Source: Candidatus Dadabacteria bacterium (GTDB lineage Bacteria; Desulfobacterota_D; UBA1144; Nemesobacterales; Nemesobacteraceae). Taken from it: DNA of 35,456 bases. Position numbers and translations under genes: made by a program. The stretch lies in NCBI GenBank assembly GCA_026706695.1, contig JAPOYE010000081.1, positions 1 to 35,456 of the forward strand. The letters are read 5' to 3'. The notes beneath the pieces were generated by a model. It was not told where the DNA came from, searched no databases, and worked only from the letters and a program-made list of their open reading frames with translations. Below are positions 15,561 through 29,700 of the stretch, piece by piece (the stretch's first letter is position 1; each line of letters starts with the position of its first letter).

Positions 15561-16939
15561 ATGCTAAAGGTGTCCGGAAAACAGGTTGCGGCTGTTTTTG
15601 GGATTGTGCTTCTGATCATTGCTCTCATAAAAGTTATCTCCATTGCCGAGATGAGCCCTCCCGTCATATCCCTTGAGCGGGATGTTAAGAGTCTCGGCTT
15701 AAAGCCCCTTGAGGTGACGGTGTCTGACAAGGGCACAGGGCTTTCCAAGGTCCGCATCTCTCTGCTTGACGCTTACGGGGAATCCGTTCTTGTTGAAAAA
15801 GAATACAAGAAAGGAACTAAAAGCGATGTGATAAGCGTGAGAATCAACCCCGAGAAGCTTGGTATAAAAAGCGGCGCGGCGGAACTTTTAATAGAGGCGA
15901 CTGACCGTTTCATGAATGGTCTTCTCCCCGGGAAAAAGGCTGTTTTCAGCCAGAGAGTCACCCTGGATTTCATCCCTCCCCAGATACAGGAACTTTCGCC
16001 CGCGCTGTACATAAGACACGGGGGCGCGGGAGTCGTCATTTACAAGGTTTCCGAGGACACGGTCTCAAGCGGCGTTGAAATAAAAGATCTCTTTTTTGAA
16101 GGCTACACGGGATACTTCGAGGACCCCTCGGTATACCTTGCCTTTTTCGCCTACCCGTATAATGCGGACAGGGGTGAGAAGATAGAAATTCTTGCGGCTG
16201 ACGCGGCCGGCAACGAAGCGAGGGAATCTGTTTATTACAGGCTTCTTCGGGCCTCGTACGTAAAGGATGAGATAGGCCTCTCCGAGTGGTTTCTTAAAAG
16301 CAAGGTGCTTCCGCTTTTCACCAAGGTCTACGGCTATTCCCCGGTCGGAGATGACGGGAAACCTGATTTGCGTAAGGCGTTTCTGAAGATCAACAGCGAA
16401 ACAAGAAAGGAAAACGACAACAGGATATACGAGATCGGAAGACAGAGCGGCGGCGAGATTCTCTGGAAAGGGAAGTTCAACCAGCTTCGCAATTCCAAGG
16501 TGGGCGCGACGTTTGCGGACCACAGGAAATACCTGCTGGACGGCAACGTGATCGACAACCAGTATCACCTCGGCTACGACCTCTCGGTTACTAAAAAATA
16601 TCCCGTTCCCGCCTCCAACACCGGAGTGGTGGTCTTCGCTGAGCACCTCGGCATATACGGCAATACGGTTATCGTTGACCATGGAATGGGGGTTATGAGT
16701 CTTTACTCCCACCTGAGCTCGATGGATGTGAGCGTCGGGGACAGCGTGGGGAAAAAAGATATCGTGGGGAGGACGGGCACTACCGGGCTTGCCGTTGGAG
16801 ATCATCTGCACTTCGGGGTTTACGTCCAGGGAGTTCCGGTGAGGCCGCTTGAGTGGTGGGACGCCAAGTGGATCAACGACAACATACTGTACAAGGTTAA
16901 CTACGTTAAGAAGAGTTTCGGGGTCGTGGAGAGTCCGCG

Positions 16940-16943
<4 letters not shown>
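15561..16943 (+). CDS. Membrane-anchored M23 (LytM-type) metallopeptidase
   Basis: A 460-residue protein with an N-terminal membrane segment (about residues 11-28) that places the rest in the periplasm. Residues about 35-300 are beta-rich and look like an accessory region with Ig-like strands. The M23 peptidase domain covers about 335-430: YHLGYDLSV carries the first zinc ligands, VIVDHGMGVMSLYSHLS follows, and DHLHFGVYV carries the final HxH. The ligands appear intact, so it is likely an active endopeptidase cutting peptidoglycan cross-links. The start is well set by AAGGAGG nine bases upstream. The stop overlaps the TTG start of the rRNA methyltransferase gene by 4 bp (TTGA). Confidence 0.9.
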
Positions 16944-21456
<4,513 letters not shown>

Positions 21457-21472
21457 AAAATACGCGGGGGCC

Positions 21473-23221
21473 TCAGGAGACTTTCTGGGTCTGCGTTGAG
21501 TACTTCTTTATTCCCAGAACTATTCCGTCCACTATTCTATTTATGTAGGCTTCGCTCTTCAGTCTTTTTTCCTCTCTGGGATTTGTTATGAAGGAGGTTT
21601 CAATCAGCAGGCTCGGCACGTCCGCGCCGATCAGCACGACAAAAGGCGCCTTTTTCACTCCTTTGTTGTTTACGTACTTGTATTTCACGGAAACGCTCTG
21701 GATTATGGATTTCTGCACGTAACCGGCGACCTGCTGGGACTCTTCTTTCTTGGCGCTGAGTATGTATTGCTTGAGCGTGCTTCCAAGCTCATTCAGTCCC
21801 TTGGTCGTGGTGGCGTTCTCCCTGGCCGCGAGCTGCAGGGATGTCTGGTCGTCTGTAAAGCCCAGTATGTAGGTCTCTATCCCGTGCGCCTTTTTCCTTC
21901 TTGCCCCGTTGCAGTGTATGGATATGAAAATGTCTGCCTTTCTTTTTTTCGCTATTGCCGTGCGCTCCTCAAGAGGAATGAACCTGTCGGTGCTTCTTGT
22001 AAGGTAGACGTTTTCTATGCCGAAGCTCTTTCCCTCTTCTATAAGCCTCTCCCTAAGCCTCTTGGCTATCTTGAGGTTTACGTCCTTTTCCCTGAGGCCG
22101 CTTGGACCTATGGCGCCCGGATCATGTCCTCCGTGGCCCGGGTCGATCACTATGGTCCTTACCTTGAGTCCCAAGGCCTGCTTTAGGCTCGCTATCTCTC
22201 CTTCGGGAACCTTGGATTCAAGAGAGGGTCCCTGCTTGTCGTAAGAAGGAGCGTCCTTGGCGAATATCTTCTCAGGCTGCGCTCCCGCTCCCTTTATGTC
22301 CATAACGAGCCGGAAAGAAGGGTTCTGTTCCGATTTTCTCAGCGAAAAGACCTTGTGGCCCTCCAGATCCTTTATGTAGAGCACGACGCGCGAAACTCCC
22401 GGGCGGTTGCTCGCGAAACTTATCCTCTCGAGAAGTCCTTTCGTGATGGGCTCGATGTTGACCGAATCCGATATGACGGTTTTTTCAAGGTCAACGTAAA
22501 GACGGGGAGGGGTCTTTAACTCGGGGTCGGCACGCAGCATGTTGGATGTGTACTTGATCTCCCTGTCGGCCTCTATTACGACCCGCGTATAATCATCCGT
22601 TGACCAGTGCCTTATTTTCTTTACGACGGCGTATCCCTTGGGATATTTTTTGGGCGGCGCTTTTTTTGCCGCGGGCTTCGTTTTCTTTGAAGTTTTTGCT
22701 CCCGTGAGTGTCGCCAGCTTCTTCTTGGCTATCTCGTAGGTATCTGCTTCCTCCATTCCGTAGACGATTCTCTGGTACGCCGTGGCGGCTCCCTTTTTAT
22801 CCCCCCTGCGCTCAAGGATCCTTCCCACCCGAAGCCACGAGTCATCGGCCAGGCTGTCTTTCGGATATCTTTTCACAAACTCGCGCGAGTACTGAAGCGC
22901 TTTCTCGGAGTCCTCGGGCGTTTTGAACCTGAGGGACTTCTTGTCGTAGACCCTGGCAGCGGCGAAGAGACAGAGCGGGGCGTTTTTCCACTCGGGGTCC
23001 TGCGAGTATAGCCTGTAGAAAGTGTTTCCCACGAGATCCCACGTTTCGCTTCTTTTGGCTTTTTCGGAATTTGATTCGAGCTGGCGGTAAAGCTTGAAAT
23101 TCTCCTCGAAGAGGGCCCTGTTTTTCTCCTTCGCCGTGGCGAAAGAGAGTGTAAGCAGACAGATAGGAACTATACAGATAGAAGTTATGAGGAAGGAAAA
23201 AAGTTTTGTGCGGCTTTTCAC
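21473..23221 (-). CDS. N-acetylmuramoyl-L-alanine amidase with AMIN domain (AmiC-like)
   Basis: A 582-residue envelope protein that cleaves the amide bond between MurNAc and the peptide stem. An N-terminal hydrophobic segment (about 8-28) acts as signal peptide. Residues about 35-170 are TPR-like helices (LADDSWLRVGRILERRGDKK). A Lys/Ala/Pro-rich linker (about 175-192) leads to an AMIN domain (about 195-312), which targets proteins to peptidoglycan or the division site. The Amidase_3 catalytic domain (about 355-575) contains IDPGHGGHDPGAIG (zinc His), FISIHCNG (zinc His) and LLIETSFITN (catalytic Glu). The start is GTG with no clear ribosome binding site. It is first in the run amidase-polX-ligA on the minus strand. 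Confidence 0.92.
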   Translation of the reverse strand: MKSRTKLFSFLITSICIVPICLLTLSFATAKEKNRALFEENFKLYRQLESNSEKAKRSETWDLVGNTFYRLYSQDPEWKNAPLCLFAAARVYDKKSLRFKTPEDSEKALQYSREFVKRYPKDSLADDSWLRVGRILERRGDKKGAATAYQRIVYGMEEADTYEIAKKKLATLTGAKTSKKTKPAAKKAPPKKYPKGYAVVKKIRHWSTDDYTRVVIEADREIKYTSNMLRADPELKTPPRLYVDLEKTVISDSVNIEPITKGLLERISFASNRPGVSRVVLYIKDLEGHKVFSLRKSEQNPSFRLVMDIKGAGAQPEKIFAKDAPSYDKQGPSLESKVPEGEIASLKQALGLKVRTIVIDPGHGGHDPGAIGPSGLREKDVNLKIAKRLRERLIEEGKSFGIENVYLTRSTDRFIPLEERTAIAKKRKADIFISIHCNGARRKKAHGIETYILGFTDDQTSLQLAARENATTTKGLNELGSTLKQYILSAKKEESQQVAGYVQKSIIQSVSVKYKYVNNKGVKKAPFVVLIGADVPSLLIETSFITNPREEKRLKSEAYINRIVDGIVLGIKKYSTQTQKVS

Positions 23222-23283
23222 TTTACACAGAAATATATTGGTTGCTACGCCGATGTAAATTTATTTTCGGAAGATTTGTATGT

Positions 23284-23298
23284 ATGTTGTTACAACAT
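23284..23298. promoter_or_regulatory. Perfect 7-bp-arm inverted repeat in the divergent amidase/PhnP-like intergenic region
   Basis: ATGTTGT-T-ACAACAT forms a perfect inverted repeat with one central base. It lies between two divergent genes, 27 bases ahead of the ATG at 23325 and about 63 bases from the GTG at 23221. Dyads of this size are typical of operators for dimeric regulators, but no regulator is encoded nearby. Confidence 0.25.
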
Positions 23299-23324
23299 CA
23301 ATTCTACCATGTTTGGCGTGTTCT

Positions 23325-24092
23325 ATGAAGGTCAGAGTGCTTGGATGTGCCACTTCAACCGGCGTTCCCGTAGTGGGCTGCCAATGTGACGTATGCACAT
23401 CGGATAATATTAAGAATAAACGTACCAGAAGCTCCGTGGTTGTTGAGGTGGCCGGGAAGAAAATACTTATCGACACCTCGACCGATCTGAGGACTCAGGC
23501 TCTGAGGGAAGGCATAACCAGGATCGATCTTGTTCTCTATACTCACTCCCACGCGGACCACACCCACGGAATAGATGATCTTAAGGCGTTTAACTTCATA
23601 AATTCAATGGATATAGACTGTTACGCAAATCCGGTTACCCTCGATGACATAAAGCGGAACTTCGCCTACATATTCGATTCTTTCCCCGCCGCGGGAGGGA
23701 AACCCAGGCTTAACTTCAAGGAGATAAACGGGGAAATCAGGTTCGAGGGAATCAGGATAGAACCAATCGACATCTATCATCACAACTGGCAGATACTCGG
23801 CTACAGGATCGGGTCTTTCGGTTACGTTACAGACTGCAGCGCCATCCCCGAGGAATCCTACGAAAAACTCTCGGGGCTTGACCTTCTGATACTCGGTGCG
23901 TTGAGGTACAAACCCCACAGAGCCCACTTCAGCATAGAGCAGGCGGTAGAGGAAATAGAAAAACTGGGACCCAAAAGGGCCCTTCTTACCCACATGGGGC
24001 ATGAGCTTGAGTATGAAAAGCTCCTTGGGGAACTTCCGGATCATATAGAGCCGGCGTATGACGGAGCCGAAATAGAGCTCAGTGACCCCTGA
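23325..24092 (+). CDS. MBL-fold phosphodiesterase, PhnP-like
   Basis: A 255-residue metallo-beta-lactamase-fold hydrolase from the ATG at 23325; an ATG at 23280 would add 15 residues that do not fit the family N-terminus (MKVRVLGCATSTGVPVVGC). The early cysteine cluster GCQCDVC (about residues 18-24) is typical of PhnP-type phosphoribosyl 1,2-cyclic phosphodiesterases. The active-site HxHxDH is present as THSHADHTHG. TDCSAIPEE, KPHRAHFS and the final LLTHMGHE supply the remaining metal ligands. No phn genes are near, so it may act on another cyclic phosphodiester or be a general housekeeping hydrolase. Its stop shares one base with an ATG in the frame of the next gene (TGATG). Confidence 0.85.
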   Translation: MKVRVLGCATSTGVPVVGCQCDVCTSDNIKNKRTRSSVVVEVAGKKILIDTSTDLRTQALREGITRIDLVLYTHSHADHTHGIDDLKAFNFINSMDIDCYANPVTLDDIKRNFAYIFDSFPAAGGKPRLNFKEINGEIRFEGIRIEPIDIYHHNWQILGYRIGSFGYVTDCSAIPEESYEKLSGLDLLILGALRYKPHRAHFSIEQAVEEIEKLGPKRALLTHMGHELEYEKLLGELPDHIEPAYDGAEIELSDP

Positions 24093-24127
24093 TGTTATTC
24101 CGCCCGGGTAGCGGGCAAGGAAGAAAA

Positions 24128-25351
24128 ATGCAGGATCTAGTATCAAAACTTGTTGAGAAAAATTCCTCGAAGATAGTTCTCTGCGTCCTTGACGGACTCG
24201 GGGGGCTTCCGGTTGACGGAAAGACCGAACTCGAGGCGGCACGAACCCCGAATCTTGACCGGCTCTCTTCGTCCGGGTCTCTGGGGCTGCATGTGCCGGT
24301 TGAGAGAGGCATAACCCCTGGAAGCGGCGCCGCGCACCTCGCGCTTTTCGGCTATGATCCCGTCAGAAACGAGATAGGAAGGGGCGTGCTTGAGGCTCTT
24401 GGCCTCGGCATTGATCTCGGCCCGTCGGACGTGGCGGTGAGGGGCAACTTCGCCACCGTGAAATACGAAGGGGATAACCCGGTTGTTACCGACAGGAGGG
24501 CGGGCAGGCTCAGCACGGAGGAGAACCAGAGGGTGATTTCCAGGATTTCGTCGGCCGTCAAGGAGATATGCGGGGTAAAAATAAATTTCTATCCGGGCCT
24601 TGAGCACAGGTTTGTCGTGGTTCTGTCATTTCTGGCGCAGCTCTCGGAATCAGACGCGCTTGTCTGCGACACAGACCCGCAGGCAGAAGGCAGGACTCCT
24701 GTAAGGCCCCGCGGGGAGAATGGCAGTTCCCAGAAGATGGCCGAGATCGCAGGAGAACTGATTGACAGGGCTTGCGAAGTGATAAGGGATGAGCCCGTTG
24801 CCAACTACATGCTTCTTAGAGGTTTTTCCGTGAGGCCGAACCTTCCGACCTTTGATGAGGCCTACGGACTTCGGGCAGGTTGCATTGCCGCCTATCCGAT
24901 GTACAGGGGAGTATCGAAACTGCTCGGGATGGATGTTCTTGAGGTCACCGGAGATTCCATAGGTGATGAGATCGAGACGCTTTCTCGTAATTTTGAAGAT
25001 TATGACTTTTTCTATCTCCACGTAAAGAAAACAGACAGTTACGGAGAGGACGGGAATTTCGGAGCGAAGGCAGGTGTAATAGAGGAATTCGATTCACTTC
25101 TCCCCGAAATCATGGGACTCGGAGTTGACGTTCTTACCGTTACGGGTGATCACTCGACCCCGTCAGCGATGAAGTCACACAGTTGGCACCCTGTGCCCCT
25201 TATGATCAGCTCTAAATACTGCAGGGGAGGGGGAGTGGAAGGTTTCTCCGAATCGCACTGCTCATCTGGTGATCTGGGAATCATAAAGGCGACTGAGATA
25301 ATGCCGCTTCTTCTTGCCCATGCGGGGCGGCTTCGCAAGTTCGGCGCTTGA
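24128..25351 (+). CDS. apgM: 2,3-bisphosphoglycerate-independent phosphoglycerate mutase, archaeal type
   Basis: About 407 residues in the alkaline-phosphatase superfamily. It interconverts 3- and 2-phosphoglycerate in glycolysis and gluconeogenesis. Motifs: IVLCVLDGLGGLP (metal Asp), ARTPNLDRLSSSGSLG, ITPGSGAAHLALFGYDP with the catalytic serine, a central insertion (about 100-260), MYRGVSKLLGM, and VTGDHSTPSAMKSHSWHPVP with metal Asp and His residues. The ATG at 24128 is chosen because it follows an AAGGAAG ribosome site; an ATG at 24092 overlapping the upstream stop would add 12 residues of non-family sequence. It is distinct from the longer bacterial GpmI type. The upstream PhnP-like gene is probably in the same transcript. 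Confidence 0.92.
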   Translation: MQDLVSKLVEKNSSKIVLCVLDGLGGLPVDGKTELEAARTPNLDRLSSSGSLGLHVPVERGITPGSGAAHLALFGYDPVRNEIGRGVLEALGLGIDLGPSDVAVRGNFATVKYEGDNPVVTDRRAGRLSTEENQRVISRISSAVKEICGVKINFYPGLEHRFVVVLSFLAQLSESDALVCDTDPQAEGRTPVRPRGENGSSQKMAEIAGELIDRACEVIRDEPVANYMLLRGFSVRPNLPTFDEAYGLRAGCIAAYPMYRGVSKLLGMDVLEVTGDSIGDEIETLSRNFEDYDFFYLHVKKTDSYGEDGNFGAKAGVIEEFDSLLPEIMGLGVDVLTVTGDHSTPSAMKSHSWHPVPLMISSKYCRGGGVEGFSESHCSSGDLGIIKATEIMPLLLAHAGRLRKFGA

Positions 25352-25392
25352 AATTTGTCCCTTGCGTGATACTTTTTACAGTCCGATTCTGT

Positions 25393-25478
25393 GCCGAAGT
25401 GGCGGAATAGGCAGACGCGCTATCTTGAGGGGGTAGTGCCCTACGGGCGTGCGGGTTCGACTCCCGCCTTCGGCACCA
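25393..25478 (+). tRNA. tRNA-Leu (anticodon GAG)
   Basis: This is a full class II tRNA. The acceptor stem GCCGAAG pairs with CTTCGGC, the anticodon arm is CTATC-TTGAGGG-GGTAG with anticodon GAG, the variable arm is long (TGCCCTACGGGCG), and the T-arm is GCGGGTTCGACTCCCGC. The discriminator is A at 25475 and CCA is encoded at 25476-25478, unlike the tRNA-Arg in this window. The accessory segment with the helicase fusion begins directly after its 3' end. No promoter was assigned. Confidence 0.96.
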
Positions 25479-25650
25479 TCATAAAATTGTAGCCACCTTA
25501 TATTATTAGGGTTTTTAGGATGTAAGGAATCTCGATATTACTTTCAATACCACGTATTAGCTATATAATCCCCATTCCTTTGGTATTCAAACCATCCCAT
25601 AGTATAAAACTCACCCCGAACTCGACGAGGGAGGCTCACTTGCTCTGTCC

Positions 25651-26202
25651 TTATCCCATTGCAGCGTCAACACTGGTAGGGTTCTGAACGTAACAATAAA
25701 GAGGCGATTCATCTTCGCTCGCGATCTTCTCGGCCTTATCGAGGGAAATGACACCAGGGAAATCAACTGCAAACAAGCCTTCGACGGTATCACCATGACG
25801 TTCACCCTTTAGTGTATCGCCACGACGTAAAGCTTTTAACGCTTCCCAGCCAAATAAGAATTTGGAGTTAGGTGGGACATAAAGATTTATCCATTTCCCA
25901 CCGCCCCACGGCGTATAGTGAACTTCTGTGTAAGTTTTTGTCTCATCTAAGATCATCTTTTTTTCTATTATCTGCCAGACAAACCTTTTTCCCATAATAA
26001 CAGCCTCGGCTTGATCCAGAGTAAAAACATATACGCTATCTCTATAGAGCCAGGGGACCGGGGTTCTGGTATGCGAATCCAATACCGCATAAAGCCCGTA
26101 GTCAAAAGCCCCCGGATCTCTCCTCCGCGTTTTCAAAAGAATTTTCCCCCGTCGCCTTGCGGTGCGACGCAGCCTATCTTCTTTTACCTTGAGACTTGCC
26201 AT
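25651..26202 (-). CDS. Hypothetical protein with an RRDPxxxDYG-type N-terminal domain
   Basis: A 183-residue basic, soluble protein. The ATG at 26202 is favoured by AGGAGG at 26220-26215; the upstream in-frame ATG at 26265 lacks such a site and falls in a tandem repeat. Residues about 8-65 (LRRTARRRGKILLKTRRRD, then DYGLYAVLD, then FTLDQAEAVI) resemble short uncharacterised proteins with an RRDPxxxDYG motif and an Arg-rich helix, which I know only as hypotheticals. The C-terminal 110 residues (EVHYTPWGGGKWINLYVPP onward) are unfamiliar. There is no membrane segment. It lies between tRNA-Leu and the giant helicase fusion, on the opposite strand to the latter. Function unknown; a DNA-binding role is only suggested by the basic N-terminus. 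Confidence 0.6.
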   Translation of the reverse strand: MASLKVKEDRLRRTARRRGKILLKTRRRDPGAFDYGLYAVLDSHTRTPVPWLYRDSVYVFTLDQAEAVIMGKRFVWQIIEKKMILDETKTYTEVHYTPWGGGKWINLYVPPNSKFLFGWEALKALRRGDTLKGERHGDTVEGLFAVDFPGVISLDKAEKIASEDESPLYCYVQNPTSVDAAMG

Positions 26203-26263
26203 TTTTTCACAAAACCTCCTAAAATTGGGAGGGTGTAACTTTGGTAAAAGAAATTTATCCAAC

Positions 26264-26308
26264 ATAAGCCAGAAGTCAAGCTAGGATATAAGCCAGAAGT
26301 CAAGCTAG
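26264..26308. repeat. Tandem repeat, two 21-bp copies with a 24-bp period
   Basis: The 21-base unit ATAAGCCAGAAGTCAAGCTAG occurs at 26264-26284 and, identically, at 26288-26308, separated by three bases. Only two copies are present. It lies just upstream of the 183-residue gene (minus strand) and just downstream of the possible mini-gene at 26311-26472. It could be a regulator-binding repeat or a slippage duplication. Confidence 0.85.
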
Positions 26309-26310
26309 AA

Positions 26311-26472
26311 TCAAAATTTGCCCGATTTCTTGAACTCACACGTGGCCCAGCGTTTATAAAACGTGTTTCTCTCCATGATTCGCTTTTCGGCGGGAGCGAG
26401 TGTTTCAACGGTACAAATACCCACCCGGTCGGGATTGTCGACTTTCTGCGGTTTCGGGAGCGATTTAAGCAC
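26311..26472 (-). CDS. Possible small gene (53 residues), start uncertain
   Basis: A short minus-strand frame starting at GTG 26472 and ending TGA 26313-26311. It reads as a hydrophilic, plausible protein: (M)LKSLPKPQKVDN, then VGICTVETLAPAEKR, then IMERNTFYKRW and a basic tail ending KKSGKF. No ATG is available except within RIMERN, and there is only a purine-rich region upstream, so the start is weakly supported. It could be a small gene, or the 3' remnant of a larger one cut off by the upstream in-frame TGA. It shares no motif that I recognise. Confidence 0.3.
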   Translation of the reverse strand: MLKSLPKPQKVDNPDRVGICTVETLAPAEKRIMERNTFYKRWATCEFKKSGKF

Positions 26473-26735
26473 AGGTGAGATAATGTTAAATTTCTTCTTT
26501 TTTTCTTCTCTTCAATTTTTAAACCGTTTCTTTCGTTCGATTAAAACAGTTTTTAAATTACAATAACGAGAACAAGCCATGGATGAGAAAAATGATGTAC
26601 TTGGGTTTGGAAAAAAATTTTCTCACTATAAATAGCGACCAAATTCAAAAACTGATCCGAGTTTGTATTGAATGCCCGCGACTAAAACGCAGGAATCGTT
26701 CGTCGGCGTTTAAGGCGAAGGTGGTGATGTAAGCT

Positions 26736-29700
26736 ATGTCGTTCGCAGATTTTATCAAGAGGTGCCTCACATTAGACCTTGAGATAAGTGCTGACAGACA
26801 GATTCGAGATATGGGTGTGTTACGCGGAGACGACGAGTTGCGGATTCGCGATGTGGGATTGTTAAATGATGCGGTTCAAAAACTCAACGCGTTCGCAGAC
26901 GGTGCTGGTTTCGTGGTGGGGCATAACATAGTTGCCCACGATAGACGTTTCATAGAAGATCACCTGCCGGGTGCCGCGATTCTCAGTCTACCTGTTGTAG
27001 ATACTCTCTACTTGGCGCCTCTCGCGAGTCCGCAGCAGCCCTATCACCACTTGGTCAAAGACTACAAGCTTGTCAGTACGGCGCAGAGTGATCCCGTTGC
27101 GGACTGTCGGCTCTCGCTGCAACTGTTGGAGGACTGCTGGGTTATTTTGGAGAAACGGGAACGCGAGCATCCAGGACTAGTGTCAATCTATCGCAGCTGC
27201 TTTGACGACTCTGACGCTCCCGGTGGTGTCTCGTCTCTTAACCTGAACGGGACCGGTATCTTTCTGGAAGCTCTTGGCGCTCGGCTACTGTCTCGGGATC
27301 TCGTGCTCCGTAACTTCGAGCACTTCGCTCGCGACAGGGCGTGCCCGGCTGCAATCCGTCGTAAACTACCGTCTCTTCTAGACGACCCAATGACTCGACC
27401 GGCTGCTGCCTATTCCCTCGCTTGGCTCACGGCAGCAGGGACTGAGTCCATTCTTCCGCGCTGGGTACACCGCACTTTCCCGGCCGCTCCCCAATTTCTG
27501 CACTCGGTCCGGAGCGTTCGGTGTGACGACCCAAGGTGCACGTATTGCTCTGTCCATCACGACCCCCGTGGCAAACTGGAGGAGTATTTCGGGTATGAAG
27601 CCTTTCACCCGACCCCAATAACGAGTGACGGAGATAGTCTGCAGGAACGGATTGTCATGCAGGGCATCGAAAAACAGCCGATTTTGGCGATTCTGCCAAC
27701 AGGCGGTGGAAAGTCGCTTTGCTTCCAACTACCCGCGATTGTCCACAACGAGCGGACCAGAGCACTTACCATTGTTATTTCTCCGCTCCAGGCGCTGATG
27801 AAAGATCAGGTTGAGAATCTCAATCGTAAGACCAAGACCGGGAACCTCGCAGCTGCTTTGAATGGCCTCCTGACCATGCCCGAGCGTCATGATGTGCTTG
27901 AAGGAGTACGGCTCGGACGGTTTGCACTCCTCTATGTCTCACCCGAACAACTGCGGAACCGTTCTTTCAAAACAGCTATACGCCAGCGTGAGATCGCCAC
28001 TTGGGTGTTCGATGAGGCCCACTGCATTTCGAGATGGGGGCACGACTTCCGTCCAGACTACCTGTATGCGGCACGCTTCATCCGAGAGTTTTCGGCGCGA
28101 GAAGGGATCGATCGGGCTCCGGTAGCGTGTTTCACCGCGACCGCAAAGCTCGACGTACGTGAGGAGATCGTTGCACATTTCCGTGAAGAGCTCGGCCAAG
28201 AGCTCGAGGTGCTCGCAACCGATAGGGTTGACCGGGAGAACCTGCACTACTCGGTCGAAGAGGTGTCCCCTACGCAAAAAAGAGCTCGCATCCTCGAGTT
28301 GCTTGCAGAGCACATTGGAGAACCGTCGGCCACAGTACCCCAAGGCGCAGCAATCATTTACGCAGGCAGGCGCCGCCGGACAGAAGAGCTCGCAACAGCG
28401 CTGCGTGTGCACGGATGGAATGCTGAGCATTTCCATGCCGGCATCGACCCACCCGAAAAGAAGCGCGTCCAAGATGCATTCATCTCCGGAGAGGTGCCAG
28501 TTATCGTTGCGACCAACGCCTTCGGTATGGGAATCGATAAGGAAAACGTACGACTTGTCGTACATGCCGACGTTCCCGGATCCCTTGAGAACTATCTGCA
28601 GGAAGCCGGGCGGGCAGGCCGAGACGGCGATTCGGCAAACTGTGTCCTGCTCTTTGCCAAAGGCGACCTCGAGGACCAGTTCGACTTGGCCTCGCGCGGT
28701 TGTCTCACCCAACGAGACATTTCTCAGATACTCAAAGCGGTCCGCCGGGCGCGGCGTCGGGACGCCGAAGAGATCGTGCTTTCACCGGGTGAGATCCTGC
28801 GGATACCGGACACCGATGTATCGTTCGACGAGCGTGAAGCATCAGCGAATACAAAGGTCAGAACCGCCATCTCGTGGTTGGAACGCACGGGCTTTGTACT
28901 ACGCGACGAAAACCAGACCCGCGTTTTCCAAGGTGTGCCGGCAGTTCCCGATCTCGAGACTGCAAAAAGGAAAATGGAGGAGCTTAACCTCCCAGAACGT
29001 GTACGGCAGCAGTGGCTGGAGGTAATCAGTGAACTGCAAGAGGCGGATATCCGAGAAGGAATCGACACTGATCAGCTTGCTCACTTACCCTCATTTCGAT
29101 CACTCAGATCCCATGTTGGCGAAGACGCGGCAAATTGGGACCGCACTGTGTCCCGGGAGATCCTTCGCACCCTAGACGGAATGACACGCGCCGGATTGCT
29201 AGAGAGAGGGCTCTACTTCACGGCCTGGGTTCGGCATAAGACGAAGAGCCGGTCGCTAGATCGGCTGGCGGAGATTGTAAGAGTTGAGAAAGCAGTGGAG
29301 GACCTCTTGCGCACTGAGCATCCTGATGCAACACCCGGCACCGAAATACATCTGTCCATCTCCCACTTGCAGGAACGCCTTCGAACCGAGGAAATAAAAG
29401 TCACCCGCGACAGCACGCTAAAGCTACTTGTGGGTTGGGCACGCCAAGGCTTTAGTCAAAAAGCGCTCATCACGCTCGGGGGCGGCGGGCGACATGGCTT
29501 GCGTGTGAGTCTGCAAGCCGACTGGGCTGGCTTTCGGGAACAATTGGACCTACGCGTCCAGGTAAGCCAGACGGTACTCAAAGTCCTTCTCGCAATTGCC
29601 GAGCGACAAGGCCTGATAGGTGAACAGCTCGTGCTGTTTTCTTTAGAAGATCTCCGGGGTGGCATCGACGGGCAGCTCGGATTGGCTAATCGGATCGGCG

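Noticed and set aside
26264-26308. Two-copy repeat considered as a CRISPR remnant
   Set aside because: The spacing is three bases, with no spacer-length gaps and no cas genes.
26363-26566. Plus-strand open frame of 67 residues before the helicase gene
   Set aside because: It ends in low-complexity Phe-rich sequence derived from a T-rich tract and has no ribosome site. The opposite strand reads more like protein.
26620-26640. TATAAA-type -10 in ACTATAAATAG upstream of the helicase gene
   Set aside because: No acceptable -35 at normal spacing, and the AT-rich context makes chance matches likely.
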